DNA of 40,734 nucleotides from Hyphomicrobiaceae bacterium. GTDB lineage: Bacteria > Pseudomonadota > Alphaproteobacteria > Rhizobiales > Xanthobacteraceae. The translations under genes and the position numbers were made by a program. Where the stretch lies: positions 1-40,734 of the forward strand of contig CANJBX010000032.1 of the NCBI GenBank assembly GCA_947472885.1, in the 5' to 3' direction. Every line of letters starts with the position of its first letter. Positions within the stretch are counted from its first letter, which is position 1. The notes beneath the pieces are model-generated. The model saw nothing but the letters and a program-made list of their open reading frames with translations. It made no database searches and had not been told where the DNA came from. Of this stretch, positions 1-7,906 are shown piece by piece.

Positions 1-66
1 CGTCACGTCGCTGGGATAGCGAAGTTTGCTTCGGTCATAGCGCCCGCGATTTTCCTTCGTCCACAT
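1..66 (-). CDS. IS5-family transposase, N-terminal fragment
   Basis: The visible 22 codons start at the ATG complementary to 64-66 and read MWTKENRGRYDRSKLRYPSD followed by VT. The pattern MWT...RY..S.LRYPSDVT is the usual opening of IS5-family DDE transposases that continue with a TDEEW-like stretch. A TTTGGAG ribosome binding site lies about 8 bases upstream. The gene runs out of the window, so its catalytic domain and intactness are unknown. Confidence 0.75.
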   Translation of the reverse strand, partial: MWTKENRGRYDRSKLRYPSDVT

Positions 67-146
67 CGGCGATCTCCAAAAGAATCGGACCGCCTCCCTT
101 GAATCATAAACGATTCAAGAGATTCAAGTTTTCTCCGGACAGGCTC
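1..146 (-). mobile_element. IS5-family insertion sequence, left-end fragment
   Basis: The first 66 bases encode, on the minus strand, the start of an IS5-type transposase. Between its ATG and about position 146 lies the outer tip of the element. Read on the minus strand the tip begins GAGCCTGTCCGGA (complement of 134-146), which I take as the terminal inverted repeat, with a possible TTAA-type target next to it. The rest of the element is outside the window, so neither the second inverted repeat nor the target duplication can be checked. The region between tip and ATG carries a cluster of GATTC/GAATC words, noted separately. Confidence 0.7.
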
Positions 147-170
147 TTAAACTACTGGATTCATGCAATT

Positions 171-201
171 AAAGCCGTGGCGGTGACGCCGCGGCTTTTT
201 T
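171..201 (+). terminator. Rho-independent terminator-like hairpin upstream of egtB
   Basis: AAAGCCGTGG (171-180) pairs with CCGCGGCTTT (189-198) through one G-U pair, with an 8-base loop and a run of T at 196-201. It lies just outside the IS tip. It may have ended the gene that preceded the insertion, or it may insulate egtB from transcription coming in from the left. Confidence 0.65.
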
Positions 202-409
202 CTTGATGCTGACAGTTTTTGGCACGTCATTGCCTTGCACAGCCCCATTGAAGAATTATGTCATCCTCAATGGACAGAATCGTGGTCTGATGAATTTGAA
301 TACGCGGGTTCTTGCAACGCAGCCGCCATGGCAGCCGCATTGTGTGGGGCGCACCTGAAACGATAACCGGCCGTGGTTGAACGGCCAGCCGAAACATCCG
401 GGGGCTTGT

Positions 410-1654
410 ATGTCCGCCACAGTGACCCGCCTGCAAGACGTTGCCACGCGTAAGGCGGCCGACGCCTCACTTCAAGAACGCGCCAAACTCCAGGATGCCT
501 TCCGCGCCGTGCGTTCCGAAACCGAACGCCGCGCCGCACCGCTGTCGCCCGAGGATCAGGTCGTCCAGTCGATGCCGGACACGAGCCCGACCAAATGGCA
601 CCGCGCGCACACCACATGGTTCTTCGAGCAGTTCCTGCTGGTACCACACCTCGATGGCTATCCGGTTTTCGACAAACGTTTCGCCTACCTGTTCAATTCC
701 TATTACGTCGCCGCCGGCCCGCGCCATGATCGCCCCAAGCGCGGCCTGCTGACACGGCCGACAACGTCGGAAGTCGCGTCCTATCGCGCCCACGTCGATG
801 CCGCCGTCGAGCGTCTCATCCGCGACTGCGATACCGCGACCTTCGCAAGGATCGCGCCGCTGATCAAACTCGGTCTCAATCACGAACAGCAGCATCAGGA
901 ATTGCTGCTGACCGATATCCTGCACGCCTTTGCGCAGAACCCGAGCGCGCCGGCCTACAATGCCAACTGGCGGCCGCCACGCGTTGTCATCGAATCTGGC
1001 GATGTGGAAATTGCCGAAACCGTGCAGACCATCGGACACACCGGCAACGGATTTCATTTCGACAATGAAGGCCCGGCGCATCGTGAACTGGTCGGCCCGG
1101 TGCACGTGGCGCGTTCGCTGGTCACCAATGCCGAATGGCTCGCGTTCATGAAGGACGGCGGCTACACGCGGCCTGAGTTGTGGTTGTCCGATGGCTGGGC
1201 GACCGTCCTGGCGGAGGGCTGGAACGCACCAGGTTACTGGAAAGAGATCGACGGCGAGTGGCACGCGCTGACCTTGCGCGGGCGGCAGCCGATCGATCTC
1301 GCAGCACCCGTATGCCACGTCAGCTATTACGAGGCCGACGCCTTCGCGCGCTGGTCCGGCAAGGCATTGCCGAGCGAAGCCGAATGGGAAGTCGCCGCAG
1401 CAACCAGCGAACTCGCCGACGCCTATGGCGTGGTGTGGCAGTGGACCCGTTCAAGTTATTCGCCCTATCCCGGCTACGTCGCGCCGCCCGGCGCCATCGG
1501 CGAATACAACGGCAAGTTCATGGTCAACCAGATGGTCCTTCGCGGCTCGTCGCACGCAACACCGGACGGCCATACGCGCCCGACCTATCGCAACTTCTTC
1601 AATCCTCCGGCGCGCTGGCAGTTCATCGGCCTGCGGCTTTCCGAAAACGTCTGA
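410..1654 (+). CDS. egtB: Ergothioneine biosynthesis sulfoxide synthase EgtB
   Basis: EgtB is a non-haem iron enzyme that uses O2 to join a sulfur donor (gamma-glutamylcysteine or cysteine) to trimethylhistidine (hercynine), the central step of ergothioneine synthesis. The N-terminal DinB-like domain has the iron ligands expected of the family: a His in WHRAHTTWFFEQ and the HEQQH pair in LNHEQQHQELLLTDI. The C-terminal half is a formylglycine-generating-enzyme-like fold, seen in WQWTRSSYSPYPGY and LRGSSHATP, and ends NPPARWQFIGLRLSE as the family does. I chose the ATG at 410, which follows a GGGGG stretch; a TTG at 377 in the same frame would add 11 residues. egtD follows after 22 bases, so the pair is probably one operon. 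The length of 414 residues is normal. Confidence 0.93.
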   Translation: MSATVTRLQDVATRKAADASLQERAKLQDAFRAVRSETERRAAPLSPEDQVVQSMPDTSPTKWHRAHTTWFFEQFLLVPHLDGYPVFDKRFAYLFNSYYVAAGPRHDRPKRGLLTRPTTSEVASYRAHVDAAVERLIRDCDTATFARIAPLIKLGLNHEQQHQELLLTDILHAFAQNPSAPAYNANWRPPRVVIESGDVEIAETVQTIGHTGNGFHFDNEGPAHRELVGPVHVARSLVTNAEWLAFMKDGGYTRPELWLSDGWATVLAEGWNAPGYWKEIDGEWHALTLRGRQPIDLAAPVCHVSYYEADAFARWSGKALPSEAEWEVAAATSELADAYGVVWQWTRSSYSPYPGYVAPPGAIGEYNGKFMVNQMVLRGSSHATPDGHTRPTYRNFFNPPARWQFIGLRLSENV

Positions 1655-1676
1655 AGCGTAACCGCGGAATATCGTC

Positions 1677-2648
1677 ATGAACGTGCAGGTCAGAAACGCG
1701 CCGTCCACGGCTCCGCGCGACGAAGCCACCGAACAGTTTGCAGCGGACGTGCTGGCGGGCCTTGCACAACAGCCGAAAGTCCTGCTGCCAAAATATTTCT
1801 ACGATGCCGCCGGTTCGCAACTGTTTGAAGAGATCACTGTGCTGCCGGAATATTATCCGACGCGCACCGAGCTTGGCATTCTCGACAGCAACGCCAAGGC
1901 TATCGCCGCGCTCATTCCGAAAGATGCCGCACTGATCGAATTCGGCGCGGGCTCGGCGCTCAAGGCAAAGATCCTGCTCAACGCCGCACCGCAGATCGCC
2001 TGCTACATTCCCGTCGATATCAGCGCGGAATTCCTGGCCGAGGAAGCCTCGCGGCTGACGCGCGATATTCCACGCGTCGGCGTGCATCCGGTCGCCGCCG
2101 ATTTCACGCAGACATTTGATCTTCCGGCGGCAGCGCGACATCGTCCGCGCGTCGGCTTCTTTCCGGGCTCGACCATCGGCAACTTCGAGCCGCCCGCCGC
2201 AAAGGCGGTGCTGCGCCATGCACGCGAAATTCTCGGACCGGACGCCCTGTTCATCGTTGGCGCGGATCGTGTGAAAAACGAAGACACGCTGCGCGCCGCC
2301 TACAACGATGCCGCGGGTGTGACTGCCCGGTTCAATCTCAACCTGCTGGTCCGCATCAACCGCGAACTCGGCGGCGACTTCGATCCCGGCGCCTTCCGCC
2401 ATTTCGCAAGCTACCATCGCAAACTTGCCCGCATCGAGATGCACCTCGAAAGCCGCGTCCGGCAGACCGTCCGTGTCCTCGGAGAGACATTCGAGTTCGC
2501 CGCAGGCGAGACGCTCCACACCGAGTCGAGCCACAAGTTCACCATCGAGAGCTTCACGGCGATGGCGGCGGAAGCCGGGTGGGCAACCGCGCAGGTGCTG
2601 AGCGACGGCAATGACCACTTCTCGGTCTACGTGCTTCGACAGGACTGA
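1677..2648 (+). CDS. egtD: L-histidine N(alpha)-methyltransferase EgtD
   Basis: EgtD transfers three methyl groups from S-adenosylmethionine to the alpha-amino group of histidine, making hercynine, which EgtB then sulfurises. The 323-residue length fits the family. Typical motifs are PKYFYDAAGSQLFEEIT near residue 38, the SAM-binding EFGAGSALKAKILL near residue 84 and FFPGSTIGNFEP near residue 160. The C-terminal ESSHKFTIESF matches the histidine-binding part of the family. It lies 22 bases after egtB on the same strand. EgtC and EgtE are not nearby, which is common in proteobacteria. Confidence 0.93.
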   Translation: MNVQVRNAPSTAPRDEATEQFAADVLAGLAQQPKVLLPKYFYDAAGSQLFEEITVLPEYYPTRTELGILDSNAKAIAALIPKDAALIEFGAGSALKAKILLNAAPQIACYIPVDISAEFLAEEASRLTRDIPRVGVHPVAADFTQTFDLPAAARHRPRVGFFPGSTIGNFEPPAAKAVLRHAREILGPDALFIVGADRVKNEDTLRAAYNDAAGVTARFNLNLLVRINRELGGDFDPGAFRHFASYHRKLARIEMHLESRVRQTVRVLGETFEFAAGETLHTESSHKFTIESFTAMAAEAGWATAQVLSDGNDHFSVYVLRQD

Positions 2649-2791
2649 TCCCACCGCGACTGAATGGGCCATAACCGCGCCTGACCACCGGCAGCCAGTT
2701 ATGACCGACATGCTCGCATGGAATGCTGCAAGCGCCGTGAAAGCCCGCTATTGTGCCTCCCGAAAACAAGATTACTCGCGGGAGGACTTTC

Positions 2792-3964
2792 ATGATCACC
2801 AGCCGGGATCGCATTCTCACCACCCATGTCGGCAGCCTGCCGCGCAATGAAAAGCTGTCCGACCTGCTGATCAAGCGGGAAGCCAGCGAAGCCTACGACC
2901 AACAGGAATTCGACGCCGAGATGGACAAGGCGGTGCGCGATGTGGTCACCCGCCAGAAGGCTGCCGGCATCGACATCGGCAACGACGGCGAACAGCAGCG
3001 CGTCGGCTTCCAGACCTACGTGCCGCAGCGCATGACCGGCTTCGCCGGCATTTCCAAGCGCCGCCGCGGCAAGGAGTTCGAGGAATTTCCCGAGCTGGTC
3101 GCAACGCTAATGCGGCGCTTCCCCGCCGTGAGCAAGCAGCAGAACGCACCGGAAGCGCAGCAGGCCGTTCACTACAAGGACCTCGGCCCCATCGAAGCGG
3201 AACTCAAGCGTTACAAGGAAGCCGTGAAGTCCGTGAATGCGTTTTCCGAAAGTTTCATGACCGCCGCCTCGCCGGGCATCATCTCGACGACGATGTATAA
3301 CGCGCACTACGATTCACACGACGCCTATCTCGACGCGCTGGCGACCGAGATGAGCAAGGAATATCAGGCGATCCACAAGGCCGGCCTGATTTTGCAAATC
3401 GACGCGCCGGACCTCGCCATGGACCGCACGATGTTCTACCGCGACAAGTCCGACAGCGAGTTCGTCAAGGATTGCGAGCGCCACGTCGCCGCGATCAACA
3501 AGGGCATCGCCGGCATTCCGCGCGACCGCGTGCGGCTGCACGTTTGTTACGGCAACTGGGAAGGCCCGCACATCCACGACGTGCCGCTGGCGACGATCCT
3601 GCCGGCACTCTATCAGGCCAACGTCGGCGCGCTGTCGATCGAGTTTTCCAATCCGCGCCACGCCCACGAATACGCCGCATTCAAAAAAGTACCGCTGCCA
3701 AAGGACATGATCCTGATTCCCGGCGTGATCGAGACAACCTCGAATTTCGTCGAGCACCCGGAAGTGGTGGCGCGGCGCATCAACGATGCCGTCGAAGCGG
3801 TCGGCGACCGCGAACGGGTCATCGCCTCGACCGATTGCGGTTTCGGCACCTTCACAAACCGGGAGTGGGTGATCGAACCCGCCGTCTGGCTCAAGCTCAA
3901 GGCGCTGACGGAGGGCGCACAGCTGGCATCCGCCAGACTATGGGGGCGACAATCCGCGGCTTGA
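2792..3964 (+). CDS. Cobalamin-independent methionine synthase II-like (MetE C-domain) protein
   Basis: This 390-residue protein is a single-domain relative of the MetE catalytic half, a zinc TIM barrel that moves methyl or alkyl groups to or from thiols. The zinc-type ligands are visible: His and Cys in RLHVCYGNWEGPH, Glu in LSIEFSNPRH and a late Cys in STDCGFGTF. The opening TTHVGSLPR and the NDGEQQRVGF stretch also match. The N-terminal half of true MetE is missing, so it need not make methionine; epoxyalkane:CoM transferase and other catabolic thiol-transferases share this fold. The ATG at 2792 follows a clear GGGAGGA site; a GTG at 2753 in the same frame lacks one. The substrate cannot be read from the sequence. 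Confidence 0.85.
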   Translation: MITSRDRILTTHVGSLPRNEKLSDLLIKREASEAYDQQEFDAEMDKAVRDVVTRQKAAGIDIGNDGEQQRVGFQTYVPQRMTGFAGISKRRRGKEFEEFPELVATLMRRFPAVSKQQNAPEAQQAVHYKDLGPIEAELKRYKEAVKSVNAFSESFMTAASPGIISTTMYNAHYDSHDAYLDALATEMSKEYQAIHKAGLILQIDAPDLAMDRTMFYRDKSDSEFVKDCERHVAAINKGIAGIPRDRVRLHVCYGNWEGPHIHDVPLATILPALYQANVGALSIEFSNPRHAHEYAAFKKVPLPKDMILIPGVIETTSNFVEHPEVVARRINDAVEAVGDRERVIASTDCGFGTFTNREWVIEPAVWLKLKALTEGAQLASARLWGRQSAA

Positions 3965-4019
3965 TGTATAAGTCCGATCCAGCAGTGTATTCCAGTCTGC
4001 CTGCCGGAGGTTGAAGGCC

Positions 4020-5006
4020 ATGAAATCCCTGTTCGCCGCCGTCACGGTTGCCGCATCGCTCGCAGCCCCCCTCGCCGTTTCGGTAGCCGCACACGCGCAG
4101 GCAGTCGATACCTATCCGAGCCGGCCTGTTCGCGTCGTGGTGCCATTCCCGGCCGGCGGCGCGACGGACGTCATCGCACGGCTGATGGCCCAGAAGGTAC
4201 AGGAAGCCGCAGGCCAGCCCTTCATCATCGACAATCGCGGCGGCGCAGCAGGCAACATCGGCTCCGATAACGTCGCGAAGTCGCCGGGCGATGGCTACAG
4301 CATTCTTCAGACCGTCAATGCGCTTGCCTTGAGCCCTGCGCTTTACCAGAAACTGCCGTTTGACCCGACCAGAGATCTGATTGCGGTCACGCAGCTCACT
4401 GTTTCGCCACTGGTCATCGTCGCCAATGCGAAGACCGGCATTTCGACGCTCAAGGATCTCATCGACCGCACCAAGGCAAAGCCCGGCGCGCTCAACTTCG
4501 GTTCCGGCGGCGTCGGCAACCCGCAGCACCTGACGATGGAAATGCTGAAGGCGCGGGCTGGCCTCGATATCGTCCATGTGCCGTTCAAGGGCGACGCACC
4601 GCTGTTCCAAAGCCTGCTCGCCGGCGACATCGAGCTTGCCTGCACGCCGCTTTCGACCGCGCTGCCGCACATCCAGGCCGGCACGCTGAAGGCGCTGGCC
4701 GTGACCAGCGCAAAACGTGTGGCCGCTTTCGCGGATGTGCCCGCCGTTTCCGAAACCTTCCCCGGCTTCGTCTCGACGAGCTGGCAGGGCTGGTTCGTCC
4801 CGCCGTCCACCCCCAAGGAAATTGTCACGAAGCTCAACGGCTATGCGCGCGCAGCGCTGCAGACACCGGAGCTTCAGGAAACGCTGAAGAAGTTTGGCAG
4901 CGAGCCACTCGGTTCCACACCCCAAGAGTTCGGCCCGAGCTTCAAGGCCGAAGTCGAACGCTTCAAGAAGGTCGTGAGCGATCTAAAACTTCCCCCGCAG
5001 GACTAA
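4020..5006 (+). CDS. Tripartite tricarboxylate transporter receptor (Bug/TctC family)
   Basis: This is a periplasmic solute-binding protein for carboxylates. It has a signal peptide (MKSLFAAVTVAASLAAPLAV up to about AHAQA), then the family hallmark YPSRPVRVVVPFPAGGATD, the IIDNRGGAAGNIGSD loop that wraps the carboxylate, and LNFGSGGVGNPQHLTME in the middle. The ATG at 4020 is preceded by CCGGAGG at 4004-4010. No TctA or TctB membrane genes are in the window, so it must share membrane components encoded elsewhere. It sits between the MetE-like gene and the M24 gene, all on one strand with short gaps, which suggests a common substrate pathway. Confidence 0.9.
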   Translation: MKSLFAAVTVAASLAAPLAVSVAAHAQAVDTYPSRPVRVVVPFPAGGATDVIARLMAQKVQEAAGQPFIIDNRGGAAGNIGSDNVAKSPGDGYSILQTVNALALSPALYQKLPFDPTRDLIAVTQLTVSPLVIVANAKTGISTLKDLIDRTKAKPGALNFGSGGVGNPQHLTMEMLKARAGLDIVHVPFKGDAPLFQSLLAGDIELACTPLSTALPHIQAGTLKALAVTSAKRVAAFADVPAVSETFPGFVSTSWQGWFVPPSTPKEIVTKLNGYARAALQTPELQETLKKFGSEPLGSTPQEFGPSFKAEVERFKKVVSDLKLPPQD

Positions 5007-5049
5007 ACTGCGGCCACAGCACCAGCCAAAAAATCCCTAGGAGCCCGCC

Positions 5050-6342
5050 ATGGACGTCAAAGCCCGCCAGATCAACTCCGACGACATCAACCCGCGCCAC
5101 AACTGGGGCCGCGCCCTGCCGGCACTCGGCATCATGGGTGTCGATTTCGAAGAGCGGGTCGATTACCGGCGGATGCACCGCTACCGACTGGCGCGCGTGA
5201 AGCGTGCGCTGGAAAACTCAGAACTCGGCGCGCTGCTGGTGTTCGACGTCAACAACATCCGCTACATCACATCGACAAAGATCGGCGAATGGGAACGCGA
5301 CAAGCTCTCGCGCTGGGCGCTGCTGACACGCACGGGCGAACCCATCCTGTGGGACTTCGGCTCTGCCGCCATGCATCACAAGCTCTATACGCCGTGGCTT
5401 GCGCCGGAAAATTGCCGGGCCGGCCTGATCGGCCTGCGCGGTACGGTCGATCCCTCGTTCGGCTTGATGAAGCGCCACGCCGAGGAAATCGCCTCGCTCA
5501 TTCGCGAAGCCGGTTGCGGCGACATGGCGATCGGCGTCGATATTCTCGAACCGCCGATGATGTTCGAACTGCAGAAAGCCGGCCTGAAGATTCAGGACGG
5601 CCAGCAGGTCATGCTGGAAGCGCGCGAGATCAAATCCAACGACGAGATCGCGCTGCTGAACCGCGCCGCTGCCATGGTCGACGGCGCCTATGACCTCATC
5701 AACGAAAAGCTCCGTCCCGGCGTGCGCGAGAACGACATCGTCGCCGACGTCAATCACTTCCTCTACACCCACGGCTCCGACGACGTCGAAGCGATCAATG
5801 CGATCTCCGGCGAGCGCTGCAACCCGCATCCGCATAATTTTACGGACCGCATGATCCGCCCCGGCGATCAGGCCTTCTTCGATATTCTCCAGTCGTTCAT
5901 GGGCTATCGCACCTGCTACTACCGCACGTTCAATGTCGGACGCGCGACTGACGCACAGCGCGACGCCTACAAGAAGGCGCGCGGATGGCTCGACGATGCC
6001 ATCGCGCTCATCAAGCCCGGCGCTTCGACCGACAAGATCTGCGCCGCCTTCCCCAAGGCTGGCGAGTTCGGCTTCCCGGATGAAATGTCGGCGTTCGGCC
6101 TGCAATTCGCCCACGGCCTTGGCCTTGCGCTGCACGAGCGTCCGATCATCTCGCGCGTCGTCTCGATGGAGCATCCGACCGAGATCAAGGAAGGCATGGT
6201 GTTCGCCATCGAGACCTATTGCCCGGCAACGGATGGCTTCTCGGCGGCACGCATCGAGGAAGAAGTCGTCGTCACCGACAAGGGCTGCAAGGTGATCTCG
6301 CTGTTCCCGGCCGAGGAATTGCCAATCGCGAACCGCTACTGA
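5050..6342 (+). CDS. M24 (creatinase/prolidase-fold) family protein with an altered metal site
   Basis: The protein of 430 residues has the creatinase-type N-terminal domain (ALLVFDVNNIRYITS, near residue 60) and a C-terminal pita-bread M24 domain. Of the five usual metal ligands, four can be placed: Asp278 (AFFDILQ), His355 (FAHGLGLALHE), Glu388 (FAIETYCP) and Glu403 (RIEEEV). The second Asp of the usual GYxSDxTRTF motif is Cys289 in GYRTCYYRTFNVG. The N-terminal pattern also recalls DMSP lyase DddP, another M24 member, but nothing proves that activity. The start at 5050 follows CTAGGAG. It is co-directional with the Bug receptor (43-base gap) and ends at a strong terminator. Naming it a Xaa-Pro peptidase would go beyond the evidence. 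Confidence 0.82.
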   Translation: MDVKARQINSDDINPRHNWGRALPALGIMGVDFEERVDYRRMHRYRLARVKRALENSELGALLVFDVNNIRYITSTKIGEWERDKLSRWALLTRTGEPILWDFGSAAMHHKLYTPWLAPENCRAGLIGLRGTVDPSFGLMKRHAEEIASLIREAGCGDMAIGVDILEPPMMFELQKAGLKIQDGQQVMLEAREIKSNDEIALLNRAAAMVDGAYDLINEKLRPGVRENDIVADVNHFLYTHGSDDVEAINAISGERCNPHPHNFTDRMIRPGDQAFFDILQSFMGYRTCYYRTFNVGRATDAQRDAYKKARGWLDDAIALIKPGASTDKICAAFPKAGEFGFPDEMSAFGLQFAHGLGLALHERPIISRVVSMEHPTEIKEGMVFAIETYCPATDGFSAARIEEEVVVTDKGCKVISLFPAEELPIANRY

Positions 6343-6369
6343 TCGCTGCGGAGTAGCCGCGCCTAAACC

Positions 6370-6410
6370 AAAAGAGCGGGTCGGTAAAAACCGATCCGCT
6401 CTTTTGTTTT
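6370..6410. terminator. Bidirectional terminator between convergent genes
   Basis: The arms at 6370-6385 (AAAAGAGCGGGTCGGT) and 6390-6405 form a 16-base-pair stem with one G-U pair and a 4-base loop of A. The T-rich 3' arm and TTTTGTTTT follow, and the A-rich 5' arm supplies the T run for the other strand. It ends both the plus-strand operon stopping at 6342 and the minus-strand operon stopping at 6427. Confidence 0.9.
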
Positions 6411-6426
6411 AACGACTCTTTGCGCG

Positions 6427-6966
6427 TCAAATCTTGCGGCTGTCATAGGCCCAGTGCAGCAGCGCCTGACGCTGGCGCGGCCGGCAATAGGGATCGCCCG
6501 GTTCGCAGTTCTGTTTCACCTGCGCGACATGGCGGCGGATCGCTTTCCAGCGCTTGATCTGGCGATGGTCTTCTTCCGGCAAGCGGCGGCCCATGTAGTA
6601 GCGGCAGTACCACTGAAACCAGCCGCGCGGATCGTCCTTGTGCAGCCATCCCTTCGCGCGCCACACCGACAGCGGATTTGAGGCATCGACGCCGAAGTAG
6701 TTGAGTTCCTTGTCGCGGTGTTTTTCCGCGAGCTTCGCCCTGGCGAACCAGTTGGCTGGAAATTCCTTGCGGCAGTCGGTCATATATTTACCGGCAAACA
6801 CGCCAAGCGCCAGCATTTCCTTGGGCGTCAGATCCGGTTTGAATTCAGGATCGAAGCTGCGGCCCATCGGCACAACGAGGTCATAGCGATAGCCGCGCTG
6901 CATCTTGTCGGAGACGGCGATGGTTTTGCAGGGCTTGGACGCGGCACGCTTCGTTTTACTGGTCAT
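6427..6966 (-). CDS. Conserved hypothetical protein, 179 residues
   Basis: I do not recognise a functional family. The protein is basic and rich in Trp and Tyr, without signal peptide or membrane segment. Distinct stretches are GYRYDLVVPMGRSFDPEFKP (residues 25-44), LTPKEMLALGVFAGKYMTDC and WFQWYCRYYMGRRL, followed by DHRQIKRWKAIRRHVAQV. The conserved look of these blocks suggests a real cytosolic protein, possibly one that binds nucleic acid. Its start lies 8 bases after the stop of the glutathione transferase-like gene, so the two are probably cotranscribed. Confidence 0.75.
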   Translation of the reverse strand: MTSKTKRAASKPCKTIAVSDKMQRGYRYDLVVPMGRSFDPEFKPDLTPKEMLALGVFAGKYMTDCRKEFPANWFARAKLAEKHRDKELNYFGVDASNPLSVWRAKGWLHKDDPRGWFQWYCRYYMGRRLPEEDHRQIKRWKAIRRHVAQVKQNCEPGDPYCRPRQRQALLHWAYDSRKI

Positions 6967-6974
6967 TCAGTCGA

Positions 6975-7736
6975 TCAACCTGCCTTCTTCTTCAAATGCG
7001 GAAACCTGTCCGTCAGCAAGCTGCCGAAATAATACGTCGGCTTGAACGCCGGATGCGCGCGGATCGCATCGAACCAGCGCGCGATCTTGGGCCGCTTGTC
7101 CCAGGCGGCGCCGAGACCGAGATCGTCGATCCGCACAATCGCCGGCATCACTGAAATATCCGCAAGCGAAATATCCTTGCCCATCAGCCACGGCCCGCCG
7201 CTCGCCGCGATGGCTTCCTCCATCCGCGTGTAGGTGCGGCTCATGCGGTCGAGCGAAGCATCCATGTCCTTCTGCGGAAAGCCCGTGCGGCCCATGGCCA
7301 GCATGAACTCGCGGCGCAGCGGCTTCGAATTGGCGAAGGCCAGAAACTCCTCCTCGCTCATCGCCGCGAAGCGCGGCAGGAACGCGATGTTGTAGGTTGG
7401 CACGCGCACCGCTGCCGCCGGCACCTCGTCGATGAAGCGCATCAGCGCGCGCATCGCGGCGCGTTTGACCGGCTCTTTCGGCGTAAAGCTCACCGGGTCG
7501 CGAAACACCTCGTCGAGATACTCGATGATAACGGCTGAATCGATCACGATGCCGCCATCATGGTCGAGCGTCGGCACTACGCCGTTGGGATTGAGCCTGA
7601 GATACTCCGGCTTCATCTGATCGCCCTCAAGCAGGTCGAGCTTGGTCTCGGCAAACGGCAAGCCTTTAGCGTTGAGCACGAACCGCACCCGCTGGCTGCA
7701 GGTCGATTGCGGCGCGTTGTAGAGCATGAAAGACAT
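6975..7736 (-). CDS. Glutathione S-transferase family protein
   Basis: This is a two-domain GST of 253 residues. The thioredoxin-like N-domain reads LYNAPQSTCSQRVRFVLNAK, with the STCS stretch where the catalytic Ser/Cys lies. It also has LNPNGVVPTLDHDG (the cis-Pro loop) and IDSAVIIEYLDE, where the Asp-Ser pair contacts the glutathione gamma-glutamyl group. The all-helical C-domain has GKDISLADISVMPAI, matching the folding motif of the family. I start it at the ATG complementary to 7734-7736; an open frame reaches to 7985 but is not GST-like before this point. It may detoxify or cleave thioethers, but its substrate is unknown. Confidence 0.88.
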   Translation of the reverse strand: MSFMLYNAPQSTCSQRVRFVLNAKGLPFAETKLDLLEGDQMKPEYLRLNPNGVVPTLDHDGGIVIDSAVIIEYLDEVFRDPVSFTPKEPVKRAAMRALMRFIDEVPAAAVRVPTYNIAFLPRFAAMSEEEFLAFANSKPLRREFMLAMGRTGFPQKDMDASLDRMSRTYTRMEEAIAASGGPWLMGKDISLADISVMPAIVRIDDLGLGAAWDKRPKIARWFDAIRAHPAFKPTYYFGSLLTDRFPHLKKKAG

Positions 7737-7906
7737 GATTTTATCCCATGGCGTTTCCCGCTCCAATACTGGCACACGGCCGCGAAAATCACGACTGCCG
7801 ACGCGCATCGGCCACGCACATTTGAACCGGGGTTCTGGCGCATAGGATTTCGCCATGTAATCCTCGGCCCCAACAAGACACTGAATAATCACCACGGGGG
7901 ATCGCC

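Noticed and set aside
220-236. Sigma-54-like word TGGCACGTCATTGC upstream of egtB
   Set aside because: The GG and GC elements are 9 bases apart instead of 10, and sigma-54 promoters do not tolerate that shift well.
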